64,000 nt of DNA from Bimuria novae-zelandiae CBS 107.79. Lineage: Eukaryota > Ascomycota > Dothideomycetes > Pleosporales > Didymosphaeriaceae. The stretch is taken from the NCBI GenBank assembly GCA_010015655.1, contig ML976680.1, positions 619,517-683,516 on the forward strand. Reading direction: 5' to 3'. Positions within the stretch are counted from its first letter, which is position 1, and the number at the start of each line of letters is the position of its first letter. This document shows positions 1 to 10,864 of this stretch, piece after piece. Under the pieces are notes generated by a model. That model was not told the origin of the DNA and did not search any database. It saw only the letters and a program-made list of their open reading frames with translations. A program made the translations under genes and the position numbers.

Positions 1-620
1 TATCGGACGATGTGGAACTACTCATGTCGTCGCTTGCGCTGAAACCGCGGACTGGGAAGTTGTGCGAGGTTCGCAGAACGGGACTTCCATTACGGCCGCG
101 ACCATCCTTAGAAGGACTCCCTGGTGCGCCATCTGGAAGCCTGGCAGTGACTTTCTTCGATACAACGATCTGGCAATTCTCGCAAACGTCGTCGGGGTTG
201 TAGGTGCTACTTGCTCTCCTGCCGCCAAAAGAACTGTTAGAAGTTGGAAGACTGGGGAAATAAGGGTTATGTAAAGGCGACCTCGGGCTCGTGGGCGGGG
301 TCTCGAAGGGTGACGTGAGCTGTGGTATGCGGCTACCCAGCTTCAGCGTCTTTAGAGGCTGATCATACAGTCCGTTGTAGGGGATCTGGGGAAGAGGCTC
401 TTCGGAAGATGGCGTCACCCAGGGATTGCAAGAGTCGCATGGCGAGGCCGAGGCTTGGGTGCAGAAGATGGAAGTCGGACCGTGGTGCTCGCAAAAGTGC
501 GCGAGCGAGATCTGAAGCCGTATCAGCGATGGGTCCCCAGGAACGAGGTCAGACGGCGCGGGAACGCCTCAAGCGCGCGGGTGGAGGGGTAGCAGCGGCT
601 CGACTCACCGTAAAGTCCAT
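1..620 (-). CDS. LST7: Folliculin/LST7-like protein, N-terminal part (runs off left edge)
   Basis: Partial gene. Exon 1 (609-620) encodes only four residues, MDFT, followed by a GTGAGT donor. A 97 bp intron (512-608) ends in TTCAG, and exon 2 runs from 511 past base 1. The joined start reads MDFTISLAHFCEHHGPTS, matching the conserved folliculin N-terminus (HFCE.HGP...FCT). About 175 residues are visible: this block, a Ser/Pro-rich linker (TSPFETPPTSPRSP), then a CENC pair at the position of the zinc-like CxxC of folliculin, then more low-complexity sequence. In yeast and animals, Lst7/FLCN pairs with Lst4/FNIP as a GTPase-activating complex for Rag/Gtr GTPases at the vacuole or lysosome, signalling amino acids to TORC1. 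The DENN domain would lie beyond the window. The tiny first exon is why no long ORF marks this gene. Confidence 0.8.
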
Positions 621-2616
621 GTTTGCTCGTCTATCTTATCGTTCACGACCTCATGATGCTCGGGAAGGCGCGATGGTGGGTCTTTGGTGGTGGCTCAGCT
701 GACGGTGCCGGACCCCTGCGCGTGTTCGGGAAGAGTGTAGCTCGCGTGCAGATTGCGGTGGTGTGCTACGACTCGTCGCTGTGAGTGGTGAGTGTGCGGC
801 TACGGTCGCCAGGTACGGCTCCACAGGTCTCAGGTGCTGGAGGGGCGGGCAATGTCGCGTGCGCGGTGTGGAGGGGTGAGGGTGTGGCACTCGGGGTATG
901 TCTAGTCGCGGTCGCAAACAGTTGGGCGGCGTTAGAGAAGCCGAGGCGCTGGGTTTGGCAGGGCTGGTGTCCCGCAACAATGAATGTCGCCGTGCTCGAC
1001 TTTTGGCAGGAAGGGACGCTGAAACGAGGGCGGGCGAGGGCGGGCGAGGGATTTAGATGGGCAATATGGGGTCCAGGCAATTACAGAGACGATGGTAGAG
1101 CCAGACGGATGCTAGCAGGGATCTCATCTGGCGGTGAATCTACGCTGGCGTCATTGGTGGCCGGCGGTAGTACCACAACATGCAACGACTGCGCTTTGAC
1201 ATGTGGAAATGCATACAGAACGCCACCTCGTGTGACCCTCGACGCACGGTCGCCTGTATCTGCAAGTACTCGAGTACTTCGAGTAACATCCCGTCGCAGC
1301 CCGAGGGAGAATCCTCACTTTCAGTTCCTCTTTCCTCGACACGTCGCACGCACGCCCAACGGTTCTGGATCGACCCAGGGCACATTCCAGCCCCAAGCCC
1401 GAAAACGGGCACTCCTCGCGCGACCTACATTCTCCCTCTGGCAACACACCCAATGACGCAGACTCATCTCGATACATCCTCGATTAGATGACGGAAACGT
1501 AGTGCACTTTCCGATCAGGCTGTGCGACTGCTGTATTTGGCCGGAGATCATCAGGGTGAATGTATAGCTGTTGGGCAGAATCCTTGGCTGTCACTCAAAG
1601 TCATGCCTCGAAACACTAAGTCTGTCGGTGCATCGCCGCACCTGCCTTTAATTAAGCGAACAACAACCCTTAATTCCGCGTCTAATCTGGTAATGCAATC
1701 CGAATCGCACCGACTCTGCCCATCACGTCTCGATATCTCACACTGCAGAGTTACTGGCGCGATCGAGTACACGCCCTAGACGCAATGTCCAGGTCATCCT
1801 GTGGAGCGAGTGGGATTGGGAGTGGGGACAATAGTCTATCACTACGGTGCTTTTCTCCTCGGCCGTCCCCGGATGAGCAACTCGCTGGTTCACATTCGCT
1901 CCCACTCCAAAGGCTTTACGTGACGGTTTTCCAGAAGCATTCTCGCGCAAAGAAGTCCCACCCTGCTAAGTTGGTCTTGAATTCACACCTCCAAGGACCT
2001 CGCTGGTTTGTGGTCGGTGCGGACGGCGCTACCACGCTCTGCAACCGCTGCAGGGTCCACATGATGTCGTCTACTCTTTTTTTGAGGCTATTTGCAAGCC
2101 CGCGTGGCTCGAAAAAATTCTGTAAAAGCAGAGTTGTAGATGTACTTGAGTAACGCTGTTGCCGCCGACCGGGATTTAGGATCGCTGTTGGTGGTCCCGC
2201 AATATGCATGTCACTGCAGTCCAGACCAGACACAGGAACATTAGCGCAGCCCGATTAAGCCGCACATGCCAGGTAAACACTAACTTCCGTCTGGGCGTCG
2301 CGTAGAAGACATTTGGCTGTGCGCATCGAGCCACACTGCAGGTGACCATGCGCAGCAATAAACTACTAAGGTACCCCAGGCTACCCAAAACATTCGAATT
2401 AGTTCCTTTGTACATCAGCTGCATGTGGGTTTGGGAAGCGTGCAAGGTTGCGCAACATCTGACACGTAAAATTTTCCAAGATGCAGCTGCATGAGCAGGC
2501 TTGTATGAGGTTTAGGTATGCATATGTCAACGGAATTGGACGTGGCACGATATGCATAAGCTCCGCATCTGGTAATCTCGTCTCTTGGTACTCGTTCTCG
2601 TACACACACTTCTATC
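621..2616. other. Intergenic, no gene seen
   Basis: About 2 kb between the LST7-like start and the 3' end of the F-box gene. Six-frame reading shows only short ORFs of skewed composition. A G-rich stretch with GGGCGGGCGA repeated lies near 1027-1050, and a 16 bp perfect palindrome at 1264-1279. The left part should carry the LST7-like promoter. Confidence 0.5.
1264..1279. repeat. 16 bp perfect palindrome AAGTACTCGAGTACTT
   Basis: The sequence equals its own reverse complement, and a partial copy (CTTCGAGTA) follows at once. It could be a dimeric factor site or chance; it sits about 650 bp upstream of the LST7-like start. Confidence 0.5.
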
Positions 2617-4020
2617 CTACAATTCGTCGTCGCCTCCGTCGTCCGAATCGTCTTCTTCGGCGGGCCGCCCTCGCAGCAAGTCGTACCCCATCAGCTCGTT
2701 GAGAAAGTTTCGAGACGCCACAACTTCCGCGTAGCGGTCTTTCTCGTGTTGTGTAAACTCCATGCTTTGTGCGCTCATGCCCTCGACGATCAACGGCGTC
2801 CAGATCTGGTCGAGCTGCGTGATACCAATACTGCTGCACGGGATGTCGTCCAACAGTGCATGCGACGTGACGCCCAGATCCCTCCAGTGCTCCCGCCATC
2901 GGACGTTCTCGTGCGGCGAAAGACGGGTGATGAACGAATGCAGCAGCCTTCTTCGCTCACTGTAGTTCTCGCAAGCAAGCAGTTTTGCAATCGCACCTAC
3001 GCCTCCGAGGATCAGGACAAACGCAATGTCTTCTACGCAGGCAGGCTTTCCGTGCCAGCCACAAAATACCTTCTCAACGGAGCCCGCATAGGTTGGCGGG
3101 CGAAGCTTCCGCATCAACACCTGCAGAATGAAGCAGTACATGTAGAAGAACTGCAGCCGCAAGGCCGGGTCAAGTTTCTTCAATATCTTCCGCTCCTGAA
3201 CTGTGATACCGGGCGTCGTACATATGTCATATCCAATATGGGAGCGCGGTCGTATGCGCCCTAGATCTCGCTCTAGCAATACTCTGCGGTGTTCCTCGAG
3301 AAAATACCCTACACCAAACACTAACGGGATCATCTTCTCGTACACGGAAGCCCACAGCTGCTTCTGGCGCTGGTTGGTGTGCTTCAGCGTGTCCTTTAAT
3401 ACAAAGGAGGCCAGTTCCCGAGTCAAGCGAATAGAGGCAATGTGACGGCGGCGCATAGCCACTAGAGTAGATGAGCTCATGTTCTCGCATTCCATGTCCG
3501 AAGGGCACTCACACAGATAATGAAAATGGGCCTCGTTGGTCTTCGGCGCAGGGTACAGACGGGTATGCAGAGTTCCCATTTTGTGCTTCACCCAAAAGCG
3601 GACCAGCGCTGGACCGCATGCCGTGATGAGTTCATTCAGCGCCCGTGACGTTCTACGCAGAGCCAGAATATCTGCAATGAAGAGCTCGCACAAGACCTGA
3701 ACAAGTAGTTCATTCGGCAGCAGTAGGAAAGCCCTATACAACGGACTACACAAAGCATCAGCACCACTTCCGACTTCCCTCTACAACACTCATCTCAGAG
3801 TAGCGCAATGGAACACTACATACCTTCCATTCAACGCCAACTCCTCCCCTAACCCTCCCCTCCTCACACTGCGGAACGACGCAATAAGCTTATTCTGAAA
3901 GATTTCGGCCGCCCTCCCAAAGCTCAACCCCTTCTTCCCCGACGATTTCTCTCTGTCCCCACCGATCACCACCGCACGCCCATTCCCCACCGGCGAGCTA
4001 GCCCGCCGGAATCTATCCAT
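2617..4020 (-). CDS. F-box domain protein
   Basis: Two exons, 3824-4020 and 2617-3745, with a 78 bp intron (3746-3823; donor GTATGT, acceptor TGTGTAG) that joins in frame; 441 aa. An upstream in-frame ATG at 4044 would add eight residues. Near residues 70-105 the motif LPNELLVQVLCELFIADI, followed by L.RTSRALNELI, is a typical F-box; such proteins usually bind Skp1 and recruit substrates to SCF ubiquitin ligases. The remaining 330 residues show no Kelch, WD40 or leucine-rich repeat that I recognise. The tail is acidic (EEDDSDDGGDDEL). The substrate is unknown. Exon 1 is basic and may extend the N-terminus into a nuclear or disordered segment. Confidence 0.8.
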
Positions 4021-5197
4021 CTTTTTCTGCAAGACACTGTGCAAACGCGATCTTCGCGGCGGTGCCGATTTTCCCCGATGAAGCTGCCGCCCAAGAAAAG
4101 CCTAGAAGCTAATAGGGTAGGTAGACAACCACGAACGCAGCACTACCGCAGCGAGGCACGCATGTTAGTTTTAGTTTACGCAACCGCAGTCGGTGTGCGT
4201 TGCACGGCGGCAGGCGCGAGAATGTTCGAAGGGGGCGGTGGGCGGAGGGAAAGGGAGCGGCTCGAACGAACGTAACGTCTACGGGTGGAAACACGCAGCG
4301 CGGATGTGCGTGGTTGTAGCGGAGTTTCTAACAAGCGCGCCCGGGCTAGAACATTGACGGACGTGCCGCGTCGGTAAATCACGCCGATCCCGCGGGTGCC
4401 GCTCGCTGCCACGAGGGGAATCTGAAACGCGAGACGCGGCGGCAGGTTTGCCTGGCGCGGGGCTAAAAATATACATTACATAGGCTGCCACATTGGGAAG
4501 GGGGCGGCGAGTAGGGAAGGTATTTATGCCTCGGGAGGAATTTTGGGGCACTGAGACGGCTTTTGACGCCGTTGTCTGGGTGCGAGAGGAACGGGAGAAG
4601 ATGAAGATGCGTGGGTGAGGGCGAGATGCGCGTCACATGCAAGCTGTTGGGTTGCTACCGAGCGACATTCTCTGACAGCTGTATCACGGGAGATGCTGCC
4701 CATGGCTCCCGCAGTGGCCTGCAGAGTCGGAAATCGGCTTGTTTTCGTGGCCATGTGGCTTTATCGTCGTGCGTATGCGAGCGGTGCTGTATAAACTATA
4801 ATGGCGCCTTCTGTGCCACCGAGATGTCTGAGATGCTGTGTTCTCTTTGACGGGAACAGGGCGAAGCGATGTCTCCTGTTGTCGCTTCCGTATATGCACA
4901 TCTTGTCTGTCCCCGGACCCCGCGTCCTACCATGTCTATGAACCAAAACACTATATGTGCAATGGTACCTTCTATCGCGATGAAGCATAGGCTCCAGACG
5001 CCATAAATGCGATGGTCAGGCAAGATGATGCAATACTGAAAATCCACTACGCGCGACCCCTCAACAAACCCCTCCGAACGATTCTCGATTTATAACCCAT
5101 TCGTTACACCGCATGAATCGCAGCTCTGGGGTTCCCTCGTCGGCTCGGGGCGTGCAAAACACGAGGTCGCACAACACCACCGCACTCGAAACACGAC
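4021..5197. other. Intergenic between F-box and cupin genes
   Basis: 1.2 kb between a minus-strand and a plus-strand start, so it should hold both promoters. Only short incoherent ORFs are seen; no repeat stands out. Confidence 0.5.
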
Positions 5198-5629
5198 ATG
5201 GCGCGCCCAGCCCGACCCATCGTCCTCTCTGCCCAAACCATCGCCGCAATGCCCGAAGAGGGCTTCTCAGAAGCCGCCACGCGCGGCGACGTCACCTGGA
5301 AAACGCTGCTGTCGTCGTCGCGGACGCTCAGTGACACGCTGACGTCTGGGCTTGCGAGATGCGCGCCCAGAGGCGGGCATCTGAAGTGTCATCGGCATAC
5401 GCATCCTGAGGTGTATCATGTGGTGCAGGGTCGGGGGATTGTTACGGTCGATGGCGAAGAGAAGGAAGTTGGGAGGGGGAGTGTGGTGTTCATTCCGGGG
5501 AACGCGGAACATGGGATTAGAAATGAAGATGATGAGGACGACTTGGTGTGGTTGTATGTGTTTGCAGTGGATACGTTTGAGGAGGTGGTGTATCGCTTTG
5601 GTGAAGGTGGGACGAAAGCGAAGCTCTAG
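5198..5629 (+). CDS. Small single-domain cupin protein
   Basis: Single exon, 143 aa, ATG start. Both cupin motifs are complete. Motif 1 is G59-x5-H65-x-H67-x3-E71-x6-G78; motif 2 is G94-x5-P100 with H105-x3-N109. The four presumed metal ligands are therefore H65, H67, E71 and H105. No signal peptide is seen, so it is probably cytosolic. Small one-cupin proteins include dioxygenases, isomerases and sugar- or oxalate-acting enzymes; the sequence does not say which. The C-terminus (FEEVVYRFGEGG) resembles other uncharacterised fungal one-cupin proteins. Confidence 0.85.
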   Translation: MARPARPIVLSAQTIAAMPEEGFSEAATRGDVTWKTLLSSSRTLSDTLTSGLARCAPRGGHLKCHRHTHPEVYHVVQGRGIVTVDGEEKEVGRGSVVFIPGNAEHGIRNEDDEDDLVWLYVFAVDTFEEVVYRFGEGGTKAKL

Positions 5630-5727
5630 ATATAGAACGAAGAGGCAAGATGACTGTTAAAGACTGTGATTAGTTAGTCGGCGACATGTGATTGTATCAT
5701 GGGTTTTCGAGGTTTTAATTCATCGCC

Positions 5728-5829
5728 GTTAACGACATGAACAGATTATTCGACACCATTTACTGAGAAACGCAATAATCACGCAATAAAAGGGCGCACC
5801 GAAATAAGATGCATTTGCAATAAGGGCGG
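5728..5829 (+). repeat. Dispersed repeat A, copy 1
   Basis: About 100 bp align with 40367-40465 in the same orientation (shared blocks include TTAACGAC.TGAACAGAT and AGAAACGCA). Many differences are C/T or A/G transitions, as RIP would produce. Neither copy shows clear ends. Confidence 0.6.
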
Positions 5830-6559
5830 ATCGATCCCTCAAGAGGAAACAATTGCACTGTCGAACGTAGTGGGCAGTGGGTACTGTCAGCGTTTCGTGG
5901 ATCCTGCATGTACCCAACCCGGACCAGGACTGGCATTTCTCTACACACGACAGCAAGCAAGTTAGCTTATTCTTACGGAGGCTCATCACGTCCGGCGAAC
6001 CGAAGCTATCTTGAGACCTCGTGTTCAAGTCGGCAGCTTTTCGTTACAGTCCCCTCGTGTTAATTCGTCCACTTTGGAGCGGTCACTGAGCCGCGGGGCC
6101 ACTGGACGTAACCCCTGGTAGAACGGTTACGCCCGGCTCTAGACTCTATTAACAAGAGTTAAAGTAACCAAGGAGGCGTAGTAGTCCGTAAAAGAGGTGC
6201 TGAGAGTGGGGTGGTGGGTTGCCCTGTACACAAACAATGAGGCGTTACAAGGCATAATGTTAAGGTGAGGGTGCCAAGGCTAGTTCAGCCTCTATATTGC
6301 TTGGTTTAGTTACTACCTGTGGTACTAACTAGGTCTTTCGCGAGCACTCTCTATGATGTACTGTACCGTCTTCGACACCAACTACGAAAGAAAAGCTCAT
6401 ACCAAATACACTTACTACGGCAAAGTCACCGTCACCCTTTGGAAGACGTCTGCCTGATCAATGAGTCCATACTGTACATAATTTAGAATTGAGGGCTATC
6501 CGATTCGTCTAGCATGATATCAGGCGGGAGATTCTATTTGATTGCTTACCTGCTGCTGA

Positions 6560-6655
6560 TGCACATGTATGACAGACGGTCAACCAATCACGAGCTTGAA
6601 CACACTCAACTTCCCGCTGGGCTTACCTATGCGCTCCACAGGACAACCTGGACAC
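6560..6655 (+). repeat. Dispersed repeat B, copy 1
   Basis: Aligns with 32713-32812 in the same orientation; the shared core includes AACCAATCACGAGCTTGA and GCGCTCCACAGGAC. By eye about four fifths of positions match. Copy 2 abuts the 5' end of the second HET gene. Confidence 0.7.
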
Positions 6656-6772
6656 CGAATTTCTGTTTACTGAACAACAAGAAGTTAGCGGCCTCGGAGG
6701 ATGTTAACGCTATACCCAACTGCGTTCGTGCTATCCTATTTTGGTAGCACTTCCACCTAAGCGAGCACACCT

Positions 6773-6857
6773 TGAGGTTGATCAGCCCCAGAGGTTGATT
6801 AGCCCCAGAGGTTGATCAGCCCCAGAGGTTGATCAGCCCCAGAGGTTGATCAGCCCC
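6773..6857 (+). repeat. Five tandem 17 bp units in the left TIR
   Basis: Five consecutive units of consensus AGAGGTTGATCAGCCCC: 6773-6789, 6790-6806, 6807-6823, 6824-6840 and 6841-6857. The first starts with T, and the second has TGATTAG in place of TGATCAG. The right TIR has a single unit, so the amplification is left-end only. Confidence 0.95.
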
Positions 6858-8047
6858 GCCAAATTAATCACCTACTTAACACTACCTTCGCTATTAATAA
6901 CGCTTAATTAATATAGGCAATTATAAAGTAGCTATATAAGCTACTATTATAAATCTTAATATTAAAATTTTTTCTAGCTAGCGCCTAACTACGCGAGTCT
7001 ATAATATTACGTAATCTACGCTATCTACGCGCGTTAATAAAGGCGCGCTAAACTACGCTACTTACTAGTATTAATAGTAATTATTACCTAATTAAAAAAA
7101 CTTCCTTATAAACTAAATTATTAATTAAAATAAAAAAAATGCCTTTTATTATACGAGCGCACTTAAGAAATAGTAATTTAAATTTTATATCTTAATAGTA
7201 ATATCTAGCCTTTTACTAAGTAATAGATATAGTTCTTTATTACATAAAACTTATGTATAATTATTAGTAAAAAGCTTAAGACTTTATAGGCTAATACTAT
7301 TATTTTTAAATAAATACGCGTATTTTTAAACTATTTAAAGCAGTTTAAATATGCCTTAATATACGCGTTAGGGATATATAGAATATAAATAAGACTAGAA
7401 TAGCACTAAGTATATATATAAATTCTAGGGTACTTATACTTAGTTATAAGAAGTAGACTTATATAAAGTCTTTAAAAAATTATAAGTAGGTCTTAATAAT
7501 TAACTACGTTTTATAATAAGGCGGAAACTACGCTACGCTACTATCTTTAAAAATTAAAACTTATAAATAATATAGTTTTTAGTAAAATTTGTATCTAATT
7601 AGCTATATATAACCTCTAAAAATAAATAAATATTAAAAAATATAAGTATTAAGTAGCTAGAGCGTATTTATATTTTAAAAATAGTATCTAATACTTAGTA
7701 ATATTAGCTTTTACTACTTAATAGATATGCTAGCTGTATTAATATTAAATTTATATAAATTTATAAAATTAATAAAATAACGCTTTAATTTTTATATTCT
7801 TATTTAATATATCTTTTATAGCCTCTTAACCTTCCTAGATTCTTTATTATTAAGTTAAAGTATTAGAATTAGATACGTAATCTATGAAGTCTTAATAATA
7901 CTACACTAATTAAAAAAACATTAAATACTATTACTTAGCATAAGAAAAAGGCGTATTAAAGAGAATAATATAGATAAGATAGTAAATAATAAGTCTTATT
8001 TTATAAAACTTTAATTATATAATTTAGTTATTATAAATACTTAATTA

Positions 8048-8280
8048 CCAAGTGTAATGAGGTAAGCGCCCCGCTTACTAAGCCAATACTATGTGACTTC
8101 CTCACCTGCACCAAAAGGTACGCACGAGAATACTTAAGCCAAGTATTACTCGTATAGTATAATATATATAGGATATGCTAGGGTCAGCCACTAGCGCTAG
8201 TGTTTGATCCTAGCCTAGCCGGAACCTCTATAAGCGAGAGAAGGCCACGTGTTCGACCGTGCCTACCTCGTTACACCTAG
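8048..8280. mobile_element. Nested 233 bp MITE inside the RIP element
   Basis: Flanked by TA (8046-8047 and 8281-8282). The 20 bp ends, CCAAGTGTAATGAGGTAAGC and (reverse complement of the right end) CTAGGTGTAACGAGGTAGGC, match at 16 of 20 positions, all mismatches being transitions. The body has ordinary base composition with many CpA steps, against the RIP-bleached host element. It contains a 14 bp perfect palindrome CACTAGCGCTAGTG (8189-8202) and hairpins GTAAGC/GCTTAC and AATACTT/AAGTATT. No coding capacity. Confidence 0.8.
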
Positions 8281-9024
8281 TAATACTAAAATAACCTAAT
8301 TAATTAGTAATCTAATAGATTTAATATATAGTACGCTATAAAAACCCTAAAATATTTATATTACTTAATAAGCCTTATTATAGTTAAAAAACCTATTATA
8401 ATCTACCTAGGTATTACTATTAAAAGTAAGTAAAATTATTATAATAGCTAATAGTTACGTAGCTAGGTAAGAAGTAAAAATATTATAATTAAATTATTAA
8501 TTATTAATTTTAAGCTTTATATAGAGAAGAAAGCGTATATAAGTTAATTAAAATTAAAAGTTTATAGACGTTAAAGCTATTAAGACTATAATTAATTAAG
8601 CTACTACTTAAAGAGCTTTTATATTATAATTAGCTATATTAAATATAACTTTAGTTATTAATAAGGTAGCTACAACACTAAGCTTCGCAGACATATGTAC
8701 GCGGTTTTAAATATAATATAGCGTTGATTGATTGTCGCGACTTTTTGATGGGTGATTGATTTGGCGGGGCTGATCAACCTCTAGGTGCGCTCGCTTAATA
8801 CTAAGCACATATGCTTTGAAATTTGAGGGAGGTGCATGCCACTGCATGGTATGCAGTCCGGTTTACTACAGTACGTTCAGTAAACACAAGGATGGCGAAG
8901 AAGAGAAGGAACAAGGGGGTCGGTATAAGAGCACGAGTTCCTCATACATCACCATCAGATCATCTACCCAGGAAACCAACAACTGACAGAAGAATTACTC
9001 TGATCCTACCCGCCAGTATCCAAC

Positions 9025-10086
9025 ATGTCAAAAGGCACAGTTCTCATCTCAGGTCTCAACGGCTACATTGCCGCTGTCACAGCAAAGCACTTCCTCGACA
9101 ACGATTACAAAGTTCGAGGGACAGTCCGCAGGCTCGCATCAGCAGAATCGCTCACAACAGGCCCCTTGATGAAGTATGCGGAATCCGGAGCCCTTGAAGT
9201 TGTCGAAGTGCCCGACATCACCGTCGACGGCGCCTTCGATGAAGCCGTTAAAGGCGTGACCGGCATCGCGCACCTCGCCACCCCTGTCGCCTTCGATTTT
9301 CCAGATGGGCCCGAGCCCGTCATGAAAGCAGCCATCCAAGGCACCCAAACCATCCTCAACAGCGCGCTCAAAGCGGGCCCACAGCTGAAGTCTTTCGTGG
9401 TGCTTAGCTCCATCGCCGCGGTGCGCAACCTGACACCCCCGCCTTACACCTTCACCGAGAAGGACTGGAACGACTTCGCTGAGCCCATGGTCATGCAAAA
9501 CGGCAAAGACACCCCCGGCTTCATGATTTACGTCGCCAGCAAGGCGGCTGCCGAGAAGGCCTTCTGGGCGTGGCGCGACGAGAAGAAGCCGTCGTTCGCC
9601 ATGTCGGCGCTGAATCCCGTCTTCGTCATCGGCCCCGCGCTCATCCCGCCCAAGTCCCCCGCCGAGGTCGGCGGAACCGTTAAGCCCGTCTTCGACATAT
9701 TCAGCGGCAACCCATGGCCGCCTGCGGATGCGCCTATAGTCGCTGGCCTCGGCCACATCGTCGACGTGCGCGATGTAGCGGCTCAGACGGAGTATGCGAT
9801 TGCGCACCCTAAGGAGGTGGATGGCGAGCGGTATATCTCGTATGCGTCAGTGGCGACGGCACAGTCGATTGCGGATATACTGAGGAAAGCGTTCCCCGAG
9901 GCAATGGGGAGGATTGCAGAGGGTACCCCCGGGCAGGGGTACAACAAGGATTATACCCTGTTTGATAAGACGAAGGAGCAGGATATTGATGGAAGTAAGG
10001 GGAAGAAGTTGTTGCCGGGTGGGGAGTACATCCCTCATGAGCAGAGCATTATTGATACGGCGAAGAACTTGGCGCATTTGGTTTAG
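9025..10086 (+). CDS. Extended SDR reductase (dihydroflavonol reductase/Gre2-like)
   Basis: Single exon, 353 aa. The N-terminal nucleotide-binding motif is ISGLNGYIA (G10-x2-G13-x2-A16), the extended-SDR GxxGxxA pattern. R31, R35 and R36 follow the second strand in TVRR, which favours NADPH. The catalytic set is visible: S128/S129 in VLSSIAA, Y169 and K173 in YVASK. The family reduces ketones, aldehydes or methylglyoxal in the cytosol (yeast Gre2; fungal ketoreductases). Substrate specificity cannot be read. It stands alone between a transposon and a HET gene, so no pathway context is given. Confidence 0.9.
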   Translation: MSKGTVLISGLNGYIAAVTAKHFLDNDYKVRGTVRRLASAESLTTGPLMKYAESGALEVVEVPDITVDGAFDEAVKGVTGIAHLATPVAFDFPDGPEPVMKAAIQGTQTILNSALKAGPQLKSFVVLSSIAAVRNLTPPPYTFTEKDWNDFAEPMVMQNGKDTPGFMIYVASKAAAEKAFWAWRDEKKPSFAMSALNPVFVIGPALIPPKSPAEVGGTVKPVFDIFSGNPWPPADAPIVAGLGHIVDVRDVAAQTEYAIAHPKEVDGERYISYASVATAQSIADILRKAFPEAMGRIAEGTPGQGYNKDYTLFDKTKEQDIDGSKGKKLLPGGEYIPHEQSIIDTAKNLAHLV

Positions 10087-10864
10087 GGGTGGAGGTATGT
10101 GGAATGAGTGATGATCGGGATGACAGATATTCCGCAACGAAAAAGAGCATTAATATCATATTGGACATGTATAAAGTTTAATCGCTGTGCCAATTCTGCG
10201 TGAAGAAGGTTTAGCTTGAAGACGCTCCTGCCGTTAAGACTTCCATATGGCCGCCTTCGCTGACTCACGAACGCATTTCCTATTCCACCGTATATGAATC
10301 CCTCCAGTGCAGATGGAACGACATCCAAGCGGACTGGTCGGAACGGGCGTGAGACACATTGGCTAGGATGGACTCATCCCACGATGCTTTCACAAATTGT
10401 TTCCTGGTTGTGACAGTCACAGTCGCCACTCGCTATCAATGGTTTTTTATTGTTACTTACAGGTCAAATTTCTACCCAGTTCATTAAACTAGGAGATCGG
10501 AAGGTCGTGAAAGGCTTTCAGGATAGTGCTTAAGAACTTTTGGCAGGTGCGGTACGATACCTTAAAATATTAGTCGGCCTTCATTCATCACAACCATGCG
10601 GCTTAAAAATACAAAACATCCTTTGTAACACTTCACTTTATTTAGATTCGAGGTAGCCTTTTTTAGATTACTCGTTTTAATAGATGCCCTTCGCGTTTCG
10701 ACCGTGATTATTCTATGTCTCCACTAAGGGAAATAGACTAACCATATTAGAGAGCCCTGGCTGGCGTCTTTGGGTCCACACCAGCGCGGCTTCCTGTTTC
10801 ATCCACCAACTACGCCGCCACCTTTGAAAAAAATTAGATAAACACTCTCTAGAGCGCATTCGAT
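10087..10864. other. Intergenic between reductase and HET gene
   Basis: About 780 bp, somewhat AT-rich; no ORF of interest on either strand. It contains the 3' region of the reductase and the HET promoter. Confidence 0.5.

Larger units (their letters stand above)
5630..6759. other. Intergenic with repeat-derived DNA, left of the RIP element
   Basis: No supported gene. It holds two dispersed repeats (5728-5829 and 6560-6655) with diverged second copies elsewhere in the window, and a short hairpin (7 bp arms CGTAACC/GGTTACG) near 6108-6131. It looks like decayed mobile DNA. Confidence 0.55.
6760..8795. mobile_element. RIP-degraded DNA transposon, Tc1/mariner-type ends
   Basis: 2,036 bp bounded by TA on both sides (6758-6759 and 8796-8797). 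The ends form terminal inverted repeats: the left begins AGCGAGCACACCTTGAGGTT, and the reverse complement of the right begins AGCGAGCGCACCTAGAGGTT; both continue through TGATCAGCCCC, GCCAAAT and AATCACC, about 47 bp in all once the extra left-end units are removed. The interior (6870-8750) is extremely AT-rich; CpA and TpG are nearly absent while CpG persists (GCGCG, TACGC), as expected of RIP targeting CpA. No reading frame survives. TA duplication, TIRs and length fit the Tc1/mariner superfamily (pogo/Fot1 size class), but with no readable transposase the family is inferred. A younger MITE lies inside. Confidence 0.85.

Noticed and set aside
785..1456. 223-codon plus-strand ORF
   Set aside because: It begins at GTG, has skewed Arg/Gly/Ser composition and overlaps other ORFs in GC-rich intergenic DNA; no domain.
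6514..6747. 77-codon ORF left of the RIP element
   Set aside because: It spans dispersed repeat B and shows no protein character.
8048..8280. tRNA or tRNA-derived SINE inside the RIP element (GTGTTCGACC looks like a B box)
   Set aside because: Terminal inverted repeats and TA flanks explain the segment better as a MITE; no A-tail or cloverleaf.
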